From NCBI RefSeq assembly GCF_006715395.1, contig NZ_VFNC01000001.1:3968001-4032000 (forward strand): DNA of 64,000 nt. Direction: 5' to 3'. The translations under genes and the position numbers were made by a program. Position 1 is the stretch's first letter; every line of letters starts with the position of its first letter. The notes under the pieces are model-generated. The model saw only the letters and a list, made by a program, of their open reading frames with translations. It made no database searches and was not told where the DNA came from. This DNA is from Streptomyces sp. SLBN-31 (lineage in GTDB: Bacteria > Actinomycetota > Actinomycetes > Streptomycetales > Streptomycetaceae). Of this stretch, positions 1-9,564 are shown piece after piece.

Positions 1-1
1 G

Positions 2-349
2 CTGGGCCAGTTCGAGATGCTGGAAATCATCGACCGTGTGCCGGGGTGCCGCGTGCTCGACATCGTCAACGAATTGGCGATCACCGTGGGAGCGGTCAGC
101 AAGGCGGTCGACCGGCTGGCGGCCACGGGCTGGTGCCTGCGGGTCGCACATCCTCAGGACCGCCGCTCGTCCGTCCTCCGCCTCACACCCGAGGGCGAGA
201 AGCAGTTGGCCGCTTCCCGCCCCATCGTCGAAAGGGAACTCCTCTCGCTGACCGCGGCGATTCCCGCTGACGACCTGGCCCGCATCGCCTCAACCCTGGC
301 CGCCCTTCGCGCAACCCTCGAAGCGGGCGCCGATGGCCAGCCGGGCTGA
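2..349 (+). CDS. MarR-family regulator, C-terminal part (cut by window start)
   Basis: The reading frame is open from base 2, so the N-terminus lies outside the window; an internal ATG at 17 is unlikely to be the real start. The visible part holds the winged helix-turn-helix of MarR repressors: a recognition helix (ITVGAVSKAVDRLAATG) followed by the wing with a D-x-R-S pattern (HPQDRRSSVLRLTPEG), then a C-terminal dimerisation helix. MarR proteins are cytoplasmic dimers that usually repress a neighbouring gene in response to small aromatics or drugs. Any target would be to the left of the window. Confidence 0.85.
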   Translation: MGQFEMLEIIDRVPGCRVLDIVNELAITVGAVSKAVDRLAATGWCLRVAHPQDRRSSVLRLTPEGEKQLAASRPIVERELLSLTAAIPADDLARIASTLAALRATLEAGADGQPG

Positions 350-431
350 GGGGGCAGTGCCCACCCGCTTCGAGAAAGCAGCGGCTGCCTGCTGGAAAAC
401 CGCGGCCGCCGCCACCGACACCCGCAGCACA

Positions 432-600
432 TCGCATGTGCTGATCGTCTTCGATGCCATCTGAGCGCGCCTGTCGTTGACGTAAAGCGCGCGGAGCTTG
501 TTGTCGCGGTTCAGCGGCGCCTTCCAGAAGTTCCCGCTGTGCTGTGTCCAGCCGGTCACCTGAACGCCTCCGTTCAGGACCGGCTTCTCGTTCTGGTATC
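432..600 (-). pseudogene. Fragment of a secreted beta-helix-type protein
   Basis: The minus-strand frame reads a short stretch with a W-T-Q-H-S-G-N-F-W-K-A-P pattern followed by LRALYVNDRRA. This resembles the lead-in segment of right-handed beta-helix carbohydrate-active proteins, where a 'FWKA...RQLYVNGRRA' motif recurs. No start, signal peptide or helix repeats remain. The similarity ends at about base 600, exactly where an IS3-type remnant begins, which suggests that transposition destroyed the gene. The family call rests on one motif and is tentative. Confidence 0.4.
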
Positions 601-848
601 GGCACCGTCGGCGACGCCTGGACAACGCCCTCATGGAGTCCCAGATCGGCCTCTGCAAAACGGAGTTGATCAAGCCGCGCAAGCCCTGGCACGGCCTTGC
701 CGACGTCGAACTCGCCACCGCGGAATGGGTGGACTGGTTCAACAACCAGCGCCTCCAATCCGCAATCGGAGACGTCCCGCCCCACGAACACGAGACCAAC
801 TACTACGCTCAACACCACCCCCAACCGGCGGCTGGAGTCAACGCATAG
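600..848 (+). pseudogene. IS3-family transposase (OrfB) C-terminal remnant
   Basis: The last third of an IS3-type DDE integrase is readable: GTVGDA in one frame, then after a one-base shift near 618, DNALMES-x-IGL-x-KTELI, EWVDWFNNQRLQSAIGDVPP and an EYETNYYA-like end with stop at 846-848. The upstream two thirds, including the first catalytic aspartates, are missing. It cannot be active. It abuts the beta-helix remnant on its left. Confidence 0.75.
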
Positions 849-1018
849 AGCCTCCACCGATCCCGGAGCGGTTCACTGTGACCGGCAGATGACGCCGAGA
901 TGCACCCTTGAAAGCCGATGCACCAGCATCGTCCGATTGACCATGATCGTCATCAGTCAGGCACGAGACCTCGCCCGCTATGGCGGATCAACTCGTGAGA
1001 TGTTTTCTGTGAAGCCGG

Positions 1019-1611
1019 CTATAACCGTGCTCGTCGTTTCTCATTCCATGTGACGCAGCGGCCATGCAGGTCCGCGACCTCGTGGTAGATCAATCGAGGC
1101 TCCTCATGCCACTCTGGCTGCGTCGAGCGTGGGAAGTAGTGCTCGTAATAGCTGACCGCAGGGCTCAGCACTGGCCATACGCTGATCAGACCAGCGCCGA
1201 TGAGGCCGAAGACGAAGTCCTCATCGATCAGGTCCTTGGAGAGCAGGATCGACAACTGGTTGTGAACCGCAGGAGTCGTCGCAGGTCTGCGTCCTGGCTG
1301 TTGTCGATGATGTTTGTCCATGGTGAGCCGTCCGCCACTGTCTCGTGGTACTCCTGTGCGTCCCGTGGACACTGCGGTGAGTGAGCCAGTGTCTCGGCCG
1401 TGCCACGGGTCCTGCGGATCGCCGGGTCGACGTACGCCAAATACATTGACCACGACAGATCGGCCTGGCGAGCCTGTCGCGAGGATTGCGTGTCTCTTCT
1501 GATCTGGATCATCGCGACGATCACGCCGGCGGCAGTGAAGATGATGGCCGCAGTCTGGACGTAGTCGAAGCCGGAGGATCCCTGGCCTTGGGCGAGTATC
1601 AGAGAAGGCAT
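1019..1611 (-). pseudogene. Membrane-anchored DUF4760-like protein, frameshifted
   Basis: The N-terminal frame (1611 down to about 1260) has a single transmembrane helix (VQTAAIIFTAAGVIVAMIQI) followed by a charged region. The C-terminal frame continues from about 1262 to a TAG at 1019-1021 with HNQLSILLSKDLIDEDFVFG and a segment ending in EPRLIYHEVADLHG. Joining the two needs one extra base in the stretch encoding LLRF-HNQL, so a single-base deletion splits the gene. The layout (TM helix, then a helical domain with YLAYVDP) matches DUF4760-type proteins of unknown function. Confidence 0.6.
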
Positions 1612-2113
1612 AGCGCGAGGCTGCCCGGTGAGCAGGCTGAAGACACTGTTCCGACTCGCTGACGTGTCGTGTGACCCATTCGCCGGGTCCCGCTTTGTGA
1701 CCAGGGCGATGGCGGACTCCTCACTTCAGGCGGACATCGAGTCCGACCCCGGCTGTCGTGTGGATCGACCTGGCTCTCAACGACCTGGTTTGTTGAAGAG
1801 GCCGAATGACGCCGTGCCGTTCACGGCCGTCGGCGCCGTGAACGAACCAGGCCATAGCAAGAAGCTGTGAAGGACTCCGGAGGACGTGGTCGCTGCGGGG
1901 CACGCAATCAGCGCATCGTCACGGTGCTTGCGGACTGAGCGGTCAATTGATTGTCGCCGGGCCGGGCGCGCACTGGGGTAGGCGTGCGGCCGATGGTTTG
2001 CCAAGTGATGGCGAGGCTGCTGCGGCTGACCAGAGTCTGAGGATGGGTGTCGCCCGGGCTTCGAGGACTCAGGCTCCGCGCCGATTGTCGGCGGGGGCTG
2101 GCAGCATGACCTC
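1612..2113. other. Region without a recognisable gene
   Basis: About 500 bases separate the DUF4760-like pseudogene from the SUKH-4 gene. Short open frames exist on both strands, but none shows a domain, a ribosome binding site or a family-like composition. I see no repeat or tRNA here. Confidence 0.5.
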
Positions 2114-3418
2114 ATGAGCAATGATCTTGACGGAGTTCTGGCCGATCCCGCACGGCTGTTGAGCGTTGACCGTGCGGTGGTGCGCGCTCACCTCGACGGC
2201 AGTGACCGGGCGCGTAGCGTCGGTGGCGAGGTCTTCCTGCAGGCCGAGGCGATCTTCGGGGGTGGGGAGGTGACATCCGACGAGTTCGCCTCCTGGCTGC
2301 ACTTCGCGGCGAAGGCGACCGGTCAGCACAACTACGCCGACCGCGTCGCGGCGGCCGCTCCCGGCATGCCGTGGCGGACGACGTGGGCGTGGTGGCGGCC
2401 GGCGAACTGGTTCCCGGCCCACCCGAGCCTGAACGGCGACTACTTCCAGGTGCGCCGGTGCCTGGACGGGCAACGCGAGCTCATCGAGGTCACCGACCAG
2501 CGCGGCCCGATCTGGCTCGAGGCCGCAACCGGCCGCCGTGTGACGGTCATGGACGAGATGGCGCTGACCGGCGTGCCTGCCGCCGCCGGGCCCGGCACGG
2601 CAGACGCGTTGTGCGACCTCGATCTGTCTCTGCCGGAGGAGTGGGGGGGTGCGGAGGCCTTCGCCACCGACGGCGGACGGACCCGTCACCTCATCGAGAG
2701 CGTGCACGGCATAGCGGTCGTCGAAACGGATCGCGACACGCTGCGGGACTGGCCACGCGACGCGGGCCTCGATTCCACGTCGGCGGAGGAACCGCCGCCG
2801 GGACCGGCCCCCGCCGTGCGGCGGTCGACGGGCCCGCTGACCGCGGCACGGATCGACGACGCCTTCGGTAAGCAGCACGTGGTGCGCATCCCCGAGGGCG
2901 AGCTGCCCGAGGGCCTCGCCCACGAGGGCGTCAGACGGTTTCTACGGGACGTCGGCCTGCCCTCCTGGTGGGCCTGCCACAGTGCCCAGTACGAGACCCG
3001 CCCGGTCGACGCCATGCGTCCCCCGGTTCCCGAAGACCTGGCCGGCACGGGCCTGCCCGACGGGATGGCCACGGAGGACCTGATCGCCTTCGGTGACACC
3101 GAGTACGGCGAGCTGTACCTCCACCGACACGACGGCACGGTGCACATCCGAAGCCGCCTGACCGGTCCGCACGACACGCTGGTGCCGCTCGCACCGGACC
3201 TCGACGTCTTCACCCGCGTCCTGGAGGCCATCGACCGCTACCGCAACGCCTGCTGGCACCCGTACCCGGCAGAGGGCGGCCAGGAGGACGTCAGTCAACT
3301 GTTCCTGGCGGAACTGGCGGAGCTGGCGCCGGACCTGCCCGACCAGGACACCCCGACGGGCACCGTGTGGAGCTGGCTGTATGCCGGCATCACAGAACTG
3401 GGGGTGGACGGCTACTGA
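2114..3418 (+). CDS. SUKH-4 family immunity protein
   Basis: A 434-residue protein. The C-terminal half (from about residue 250) has the SUKH-4 pattern: an entry helix, then RFLRDVGLP, a strand with F-G-D-T-E-Y-G-E-L-Y-L, and an acidic helix ending in the late W-S-W-L-Y segment. The N-terminal half carries W-W-R-P-A-N-W-F and a SUKH-like second module, so it may be a two-domain immunity protein. SUKH proteins neutralise the nuclease or deaminase toxins of contact-dependent or polymorphic toxin systems in the cytoplasm. No toxin gene lies next to it. The ATG at 2114 is the first in frame; an ATG at 2107 is followed at once by a stop. The function is inferred from the family. Confidence 0.75.
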   Translation: MSNDLDGVLADPARLLSVDRAVVRAHLDGSDRARSVGGEVFLQAEAIFGGGEVTSDEFASWLHFAAKATGQHNYADRVAAAAPGMPWRTTWAWWRPANWFPAHPSLNGDYFQVRRCLDGQRELIEVTDQRGPIWLEAATGRRVTVMDEMALTGVPAAAGPGTADALCDLDLSLPEEWGGAEAFATDGGRTRHLIESVHGIAVVETDRDTLRDWPRDAGLDSTSAEEPPPGPAPAVRRSTGPLTAARIDDAFGKQHVVRIPEGELPEGLAHEGVRRFLRDVGLPSWWACHSAQYETRPVDAMRPPVPEDLAGTGLPDGMATEDLIAFGDTEYGELYLHRHDGTVHIRSRLTGPHDTLVPLAPDLDVFTRVLEAIDRYRNACWHPYPAEGGQEDVSQLFLAELAELAPDLPDQDTPTGTVWSWLYAGITELGVDGY

Positions 3419-3870
3419 GCCGGTCGTCCGCGCGGTGGAGGAACTCGGGAACGCCTTGGGCGCGGGTGTAGGACTGGAAGCCGGGTGGCTGCCCCAGAGG
3501 TGCACCTCACGCTCTACGCGTTCGGCCCGTTCGGCAGCGCTGTGGGAACGACACCGGCCGAAGGGTTATGCCGGGACCCCCTACGGTGCGGATGAGCCTC
3601 GGTGCAGGGCCGTCGCTCTGGCCCTGCGCTGGATGCCGTGGGGCGCCGAGATGAGCGGCGACTACTCGCCTGAGGACATCGGCGCGCAGGACCTGTGGCA
3701 GCGATGGGCGCAGTAGGCAACCCGGTGCCACGAGAGGAGGGCGGACCTGATCCGGCCGGCGAGGTGTACATCGCCTGGAGGGTCGAAGCGGCGGGACGGC
3801 GGCCGGCGGCGCGATGTCCTGGTGTCATGCGCCCCGGACCTGCGGGGCGGTCGACCACCGGAGGCACACC
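3419..3870. other. Possible hypothetical-protein tail, otherwise no gene
   Basis: A plus-strand frame ending at 3716 reads ALRWMPWGAEMSGDY and EDIGAQDLWQRWAQ. This looks like the end of a real protein, but nothing upstream in the same frame is convincing. It may be a decayed gene that began near 3497 in another frame. The remainder is the leader of the next gene, with a GGAGG at about 3860. Confidence 0.3.
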
Positions 3871-4506
3871 ATGGCATCCAGCACCGCCGTCCTTCCTTCG
3901 CCCGCCGGCACCCTGACCGGCCCGTTCCGTTCCGTGCGTGACGTCGTGTCCGAACACCTGTGGGACAAGCAGGTCGGGCTGCTCAGGCGGGACTATCCGT
4001 ACGACTCGGTCATGGCGGCCCGCGTCACGGGGCAGGGCTACGCCTACCTGCTGACGGCGATGGCCAAGCGCGGCCAGCGGCTCGGCCTCGCCCCGTCGTC
4101 GATCGTCGACATCGGCGTGCACACAATCATCCTGGACAATGTGGCGTACGCCGAGCTGTGCAACAAGTACACCGACGGCAACTTCCTGCACCACATCCCG
4201 CTCGTGGAGATGAAGGACGACGGCTCGGTCATGAAGACGGAGCACGTCATCGCCGCCGAGGGCTGGGAGGTCGACCTGCACCTGGGGTGTACCGCTCCTT
4301 CGAGGAGGGCGACTGGGCACGCGTGCTCGCTGCTCCTCCGAGGACGTCCAACCTTGCACCAACCTCGCAAGCCCACAGTGGTGCACACCGCGACGGCGAG
4401 GGCCGTCGTACCGCAGCATTCACCATCGCTCACCGAGGAGCGCCGCCATGGTGTACGCGCAGCCGGGAACGGACGGCAGCATCGTCAACTTCGCCCCGCC
4501 ATATGA
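3871..4506 (+). pseudogene. Glycine-rich-domain-protein-like (GRDP) gene, C-terminus lost
   Basis: The start ATG at 3871 follows GGAGG by seven bases. The first 140 residues are well formed: VSEHLWDKQVGLLRRDYPYD, then a segment SSIVDIGVHTIILDNVAYAE and NFLHHIPLVEMKDDGS. The V-D-x-x-x-H-T-x-x-L-D-x-x-x-Y-A spacing with a later F-L-H-H is the signature of PF07173-type glycine-rich domain proteins. After the residues encoded near 4290 the frame turns into low-quality sequence, and the next recognisable gene fragment begins inside it at 4448. I infer a deletion or frameshift that removed the C-terminus. Confidence 0.5.
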
Positions 4507-4640
4507 CAACTTTATCGGTGGCGACTGGGTGGCCCCGTGGAGGGTCGCTACTTCGAGAACCTGTCGCCGGTGAACGGAAAGGTCTTCTGCGAGGTCGCCT
4601 GCTCCTCCGCCGCGGACGTCGATCTGGCCCTGGACGCTGG
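4448..4640 (+). pseudogene. Aldehyde dehydrogenase N-terminal fragment
   Basis: The frame from ATG 4448 reads MVYAQPGTDGSIVNF and [12 protein letters not shown]. After a one-base shift at about 4535 it continues as [17 protein letters not shown] and a helix ending in DVDLALDA. This is the N-terminal NAD-binding lead of Streptomyces aldehyde dehydrogenases, which are normally about 500 residues. Everything downstream, including the catalytic Cys and Glu, is gone, and the next bases belong to an NTF2-like protein. GAGGAGC precedes the ATG. Confidence 0.75.
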
Positions 4641-4922
4641 ATGGACGCAACCGGGACGACGAGGCTCAGTGGAGTCCACCGCGGCCGGGATGCAGTCGCG
4701 GAGTTCTTCGTCGGCATCGCGCGGTACGGCTTGTCCGTCCGGCCAATCGAGCTCTTCGGTCGGGGCGACCGCGTCGTTGCCGTGGTCGCCGTCGAGTTGG
4801 CCGGCCAGCGGGCGAACGAAGTGGACCGATTCACCCTTCAGGACGGGCTCATCGTGGTCGTCGAGCACACCGGTGACACCGAGATGCTGAGCAGCGTCGT
4901 GACTGGAGAGGCGGCATCATGA
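4641..4922 (+). pseudogene. SnoaL/NTF2-like fold protein, N-terminus lost
   Basis: The frame reads [35 protein letters not shown] and an end of [15 protein letters not shown] with stop TGA at 4920-4922. This is the second half of a SnoaL-type NTF2-like domain, a small cone-shaped fold used by polyketide cyclases, isomerases and many proteins of unknown role. The first helices are missing and the sequence is joined directly to the aldehyde dehydrogenase fragment. Its stop overlaps the start of the HD-domain gene (ATGA), so the two were once translationally coupled. Confidence 0.6.
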
Positions 4923-5692
4923 GCCTGGCGCAGACCGCAGACGCGATCGGCTCGATCACATGGACCGAGCGCACCTGCGGCGTCCTGACCCGTCGCGAGC
5001 AGCGCGCCCTCGCACGGCCTCTGGTCCGAGGAGAACTCGCCATCGTGACCGGTCGGATCGCCATGGCGCTCCGGCTGCACTCAGGTGGTCGGCAAGCCAT
5101 CGACCCGGTGCGGCTCCTTCCGCCGGACTCGGCGATGGCCAAAGACGCAGAGACCGCCGCGCGCGACCTCTTGAGCCCTGCCTTGCTTAACCATTCCCGG
5201 CGGACCTACGCCTGGGGTTCGGCTATCGCTGCGCTGGACGGCATCGAGTTCGACCGTGAGCTCCTCTACGTCGCCGCGATGTTTCATGACACCGGGCTCG
5301 CGACCCACGTACCCGAGGTCGACTTCACCATTAGACGCGCCGCCCTCGCCCGCACGTTCACTGACGACCACGGTCTCGCGGCCCCGGAGCGCGAGACCGT
5401 CGCGAACGCGATCGCCCTGCCCCACACCCCCGGCGTCGGGATCGACTCCGGAGCCGAGGCGTTCCTGCTGTCGGCCGGCGCAGCTGTGGACGTGTTCGGC
5501 CTGCGCAGCGACCGCGTTCCCGACGCAACCCGCAAGCAGGTCGTCTCGGACTTCCCACGGACGGGGTTCAAGCGGGAGTTCGCCCGGGCGTGGCGCGAGG
5601 AGGCGAAGCAGGTTCCGCACGGCCGGGCGTGGTACCTCCACCGCTTCGCTTTCAGCGACATCACGATTCGGCTCGCGCCGTTCCGTGGCTGA
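4919..5692 (+). CDS. HD-domain protein (probable phosphohydrolase family)
   Basis: A 257-residue protein with the metal-binding HD signature: N-H-S-R-R-T-Y (about residues 91-97), then A-A-M-F-H-D-T-G-L (about 119-127) and a later ANAIALPHTP helix. HD proteins bind divalent metal and often hydrolyse phosphate esters; this subgroup resembles uncharacterised 'HD domain-containing protein' annotations rather than dGTPases or GAF-HD enzymes. The ATG at 4919 overlaps the TGA of the upstream NTF2-like fragment. The substrate cannot be predicted. The frame is intact, unlike both of its upstream neighbours. Confidence 0.8.
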   Translation: MSLAQTADAIGSITWTERTCGVLTRREQRALARPLVRGELAIVTGRIAMALRLHSGGRQAIDPVRLLPPDSAMAKDAETAARDLLSPALLNHSRRTYAWGSAIAALDGIEFDRELLYVAAMFHDTGLATHVPEVDFTIRRAALARTFTDDHGLAAPERETVANAIALPHTPGVGIDSGAEAFLLSAGAAVDVFGLRSDRVPDATRKQVVSDFPRTGFKREFARAWREEAKQVPHGRAWYLHRFAFSDITIRLAPFRG

Positions 5693-7445
5693 CTGCGGGC
5701 TGGTCGGAGCCCTGTCACCACGGCCGGAACTCGGCCACGATCTCGTCATAGTGGGACTGACTGACGGAACCGACCTTCTCGATCTCCTCGGACATGGCTC
5801 TCACCACCCCAGTGCGGGTCCAGGCACGGCACTTCGCCGTGACGGGACAAGGCCCGCGTCCACAACCGAGAGTCAGACCGATGATCCTAAGATCACAACG
5901 AACGACCACAAATGGCCGATTGGAAAATGAAGTTGCACTCACAATGCGTTCGCTCAGCAGTCACTGTGACCAGTCCACGAACGCTTCCTTCCGACGCGGC
6001 CAAGCCCTCACCACCACCGCCGGGAGCAGTACCGGGCGTCCGACCGACCGCCGCCAGGCGCTTGCGCAGCCGCCGTTCCTTCCGCCACTGCCTGGAGCGG
6101 CACACCGACGAACAGAACATCGCCCCACGCCTGACCTCCGGCCTTGGCCGTTCACCACAAGCCCGACAAACCCTTTCACTTGGCCCGACCGGCGCCCTCG
6201 GACACGACGCCAGCGCGACCGGGCGAATGTGTTCCGGTTCTGCAGACGTGGATGCCCGTGCACTGGCCCTACGTCCAGGCCGTCGACGCCGCCTTGCTCG
6301 CCCGCGGCATCCCGCCCGGCCTGGTGCGGGCCAACATCAACAGTCTGCGGTGGGGGCTGACCGGCTACGTGTGATGGGGTCCTCCCAGCCGCACGATCCA
6401 CTTGCGCGCGACGAACCGGCGCGCGAGAGCGGTCCTCTGCCCTCTGCGGACGCGGGCAGTGGTCTGGACGGCAGTGGCGTGCAGCCGGATCAGGAGGGTG
6501 AGTGACTCGCACACGAGGCAGGGGACCATCCGGGCATCGACGCGGCGTGCGGCGTGCCGATGGTGCGGTTCGGCTGCCAGATGCAGGACGCGAAGGGAGC
6601 TCCTGGCGGAGGTCTCTGAGCACGCCGGCGTGGAGCTGGGTAGGGTCGCCGAGGCCATCACGGCCAGTACAACGGGGCAGTCGATCCCGACCGAGCTCCA
6701 CGACGGCCTGGCAGCCGTCGTCAGGAAGCGGTGGTTGGGACCTGAGCGCGGTGATGCGCGGTAGCCGCGCGCTGCTCTGAGATGCCGGAGGCCTGCCGGC
6801 CCTAGCTGACCGCAGGAGGATCGCGCGGTTCCACCGGATGAGAGCGGGTGTAAGCCCTGGCGGTGGCGGCACCAGGAGGTGCGGGCAGGGGACAGAAGTG
6901 CGGCGCCTGGGGGGCACGTGCTGTCTTATCCTCGTCCGCCGTGGTGAGCGGCGGCTCTTTCGGTGGCACGGTCCGCGGCAGGTGTCCGGCTGTGGCACTG
7001 TTGAGGGACTCCTGGCCTGCTGCATTCCCCCGAAGCGGCGGGCCCGGGACCATAGTGCGCCAGCCCTGTGTCCTCGGACCTCACACCGCTGGGGAGCCCG
7101 TCGTGGATCGTCTCGGCCTGCGGCGAAGGGGCGTGATGGATCCGACCATAACCCACCGAGGCGCGCGGCACTGGAGCGTTGATTTTTGCGGCCCTGCAAC
7201 CGCATGAGCCTGCAGCCGTTGTACCCCCGATCACTCCGCTTATCCGACCGACACCACGCCACACGCCAAGCCCGCCTACCTCACGCCAGCAGATCCCCCG
7301 GCACCGACGCCAAGGAATGGACGGTCGCGTCTGGGCCTGTGGAAAACCCGTCCGGGTTGCTCAACGGCCCCGGAGCAGTGGCGTCGACGGCGGTGTCAAG
7401 GTCAGCGAGTTGTGAGCCCTTGTAGTTGGCAAGCGCCACGCAGGT
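5693..7445. other. 1.75-kb stretch of decayed sequence without a clear gene
   Basis: Several open frames exist on both strands, including a 433-codon minus frame, but their composition is that of antisense high-GC sequence. Two short plus-strand pieces look protein-like: a tail ending at 6374 (QAVDAALLARGIPPGLVRA) and a helix at about 6590-6764 (ELLAEVSEHAGVELGRVAEA). Neither has an upstream start or a family I recognise. I regard the region as remnants. Confidence 0.45.
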
Positions 7446-7557
7446 TAAGACTTGTCCCGTAACCGCTGGTCACGTTGAGATGATCTTGGTGTGGCTGGTG
7501 TGATCACGACGTCGGAGCCGAACGTGAGGCTCGTGTCCTTTCCAACTTTTAGTCGTT
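7446..7557 (+). mobile_element. Truncated end of an IS element with the first residues of its transposase
   Basis: The sequence begins with an AAGACTTGTCCCGTAACCGC end, as seen at the left terminus of several Streptomyces IS elements. A GTG at 7491 then opens a frame reading AGVITTSEPNVRLVSFP, which resembles the N-terminus of their transposase. The frame stops at about 7557, where the ABC transporter DNA begins. Only about 110 bases of the element remain. Confidence 0.5.
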
Positions 7558-7598
7558 AGGCCGTTCGGGCACGGTCAATCCGGCAGGAGCAGGCGGGC

Positions 7599-8207
7599 GT
7601 GGAGGTCGAAGGTGTCTATCACGCCTACCGTCGGCATGTGGGCTTACGCGGCGTTGAACTGCGGCTTCGGGCCGGAACTCTGTGCGGGATCGTCGGGGAG
7701 AACGGCTCTGGCAAGTCCACGCTGCTGAAGATTCTGTCCGGCGAACTGCGACCCACGCATGGATCGGTCCGTCACAGCGACCGGTTCGGCTACTGCCCAC
7801 AGCACGTTGTCCTCAATGATGCGCTGACCGTCCGGCAGCACCTGACCTTCTTCCAGAGGGCCTACCGGCCCACCGATGTGCGCTACGCCGAAGGGATCAT
7901 GGACGTGCTGGGCTTCACCGGCATACGCCGACGAGCGGGCCGGGGTACTCAGCGGCGGCACGCGGCAGAAGCTGAATGTGACGCTGGCGCTCATGCACGA
8001 TCCGCAGGTCTTGCTGCTGGACGAGCCGTATCAGGGCTTCGACTGGGACACCTACCAGCGGTTCTGGGATCTGGCCGCGCGGCTGCGGGATGCGGGACGC
8101 TCGGGCCTGGTCGTCTCTCACCTGGCGTACGACACCGAGCGCCTGGACGAGCTGTGGCGCTTGGACAGCGGAATGCCGCGCGCGGACAGGCGGGGACCGC
8201 CGCGTGA
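7599..8207 (+). pseudogene. ABC transporter ATP-binding subunit, frameshifted
   Basis: From a GTG at 7599 the protein shows Walker A (GENGSGKST) and a Q-loop (YCPQH). At about 7922 the frame slips by one base and continues in another frame with the signature LSGGTRQKLN, Walker B (QVLLLDEPYQGFDW) and the H-loop (VVSHL). Near 8170 it must slip back, because the original frame ends in GQAGTAA with TGA at 8205-8207, overlapping the GTG of the permease. Two opposite one-base shifts therefore break an otherwise complete nucleotide-binding subunit of a drug or lantibiotic-type (ABC-2) exporter. A homologue without these shifts would be about 200 residues. Confidence 0.75.
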
Positions 8208-8666
8208 GGTTTCACCTGACCCGCTTCGCTGTCGCCACCCGGTTCACCCTCCTGGAGCACGCCGCAATCGCTTCGCCATGGTCTTGGTGATCCTGTTCGT
8301 GCCGGTGTGGACGACCCTGGCGTACCTGGCGATGCCCGAGACCCCGGCCCGGATGCGGCTTCGCGCCACCGGGGAGGCGCTGACCCCGCACGGCAACGAG
8401 CTGACCGCGATCAGCTGCGCGCTCAACGCCGTCACCCTGATCACCGGTTTCATGATGTTCGCCGCCACCTTCTCCGGTAGCGGCTTCGACCGCCGGCTGG
8501 CCATGGCCGGCTACCCGCGCGCCCATCTGGTCTTGGCCAAGGTCACCGCCCTGGCTCTGGTCTCGGCAGCGGTGGCCGCCTACGCCACCGCTATCACCTG
8601 CCTGGCATGCCCCCCCGGCCAGCCCCTCTTACTCGCCGCCTCCCTGTTCTGCGCCGGACTGACCTA

Positions 8667-9564
8667 GGCCGTTTCGTTCGGATCATCTGATCGTTGATCC
8701 GGGTGTGCCATTGACTGACGCGCAGTGGGCGCGGATTGAGCCGTTACTCCCGGACCGAACGCCGAGGCGGGGTGGTCGGTGGCGTGACCACCGTGAGGTG
8801 ATCGACGCCATCGCCTTCAAGTTCCAGAGCGGAACCCAGTGGGCCCACCTGCCGGAGAAGTACGGCAACTAGCGAGGCGTCTACAACCGGCTGCGAATGT
8901 GGGCAGTCGACGGCACCTGGGAGCGGGTGGTCACGGCGCTGATGGCCCAGGCCGACGCCGACGAAGACCTCAACTGGGCTGTCTCGGTGGACTCCACCAT
9001 TGTGCGCGCTCACCAGCACGCGGCAGGGGCCCGCAAAAAGGGGCCCCTGCCGGCGAACCGGACGATCACGCCATCGGCCGGTCCCGTGGCGGACTGACCA
9101 CGAAGATCCACCTGGTGGCCGACGGCCGCTGTCGTCCACTGGCGTTCGTCCTGACTGCAGGACAAGCCGGTGACGCGCCTGCCTTCGAGCAGGTCATGGC
9201 TCGCCTGCGAGTGCCCAGGCAGCGTGGTCGGCCTCGCACCACCCCGGACGTCGTCCTGGCCGACAAGGCGTACTCCTCGCGTGCCATCCGCAAACACCTG
9301 CGCAAGCGCGGGATCCGTGCGGTCATCCCCGTCCCGGCCGATCAGCAGACACACCGCCTTCGACGCGGCAGCCGGGGCGGCAGGCCGCCCGCCTTCGACC
9401 GCGAGACCTACAAGCACCGCAACACCGTGGAACGGTGCATCAACCGCCTCAAGCAGTGGCGCGGCATCGCCACCCGCTACGAGAAGACAGCCACGATCTA
9501 CCTGGCCGGACTCCACGTCGCAGGCATCTTTCTGTGGTCCGCTAGGTGATCCAAACGAAAGTCC
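8667..9564 (+). mobile_element. IS5-family (IS427-like) insertion sequence, 898 bp
   Basis: The ends form imperfect inverted repeats: left GGCCGTTTCGTTCGGATCAT, right (reverse complement) GGACTTTCGTTTGGATCACC. The element is flanked by a CTA repeat at 8664-8666 and 9565-9567, read as the target duplication. It sits inside the ABC permease gene, so the insertion is directly visible. One transposase is encoded in two overlapping frames. Confidence 0.85.
8705..9549 (+). pseudogene. IS5-family transposase, two frames, with a nonsense codon
   Basis: Frame A starts at GTG 8705 (VPLTDAQWARIEPLLPD) and carries the first catalytic region (SVDSTIVRAHQHAAGA). Frame B, one base back, carries GGLTTKIHLVADG, the second aspartate region (VVLADKAYSSR) and the terminal KHRNTVERCINRLKQWRG. 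An AAAAAG run at 9034-9039 sits where the frames overlap, as in IS elements that use programmed frameshifting. A TAG at 8870-8872 interrupts frame A where relatives have Trp (YGN-W-RG), so this copy is probably inactive in cis. Confidence 0.8.

Noticed and set aside
5961..7262. 433-codon minus-strand frame
   Set aside because: Arg/Pro/Gly-rich with no domain or ribosome binding site; treated as chance openness in GC-rich DNA.
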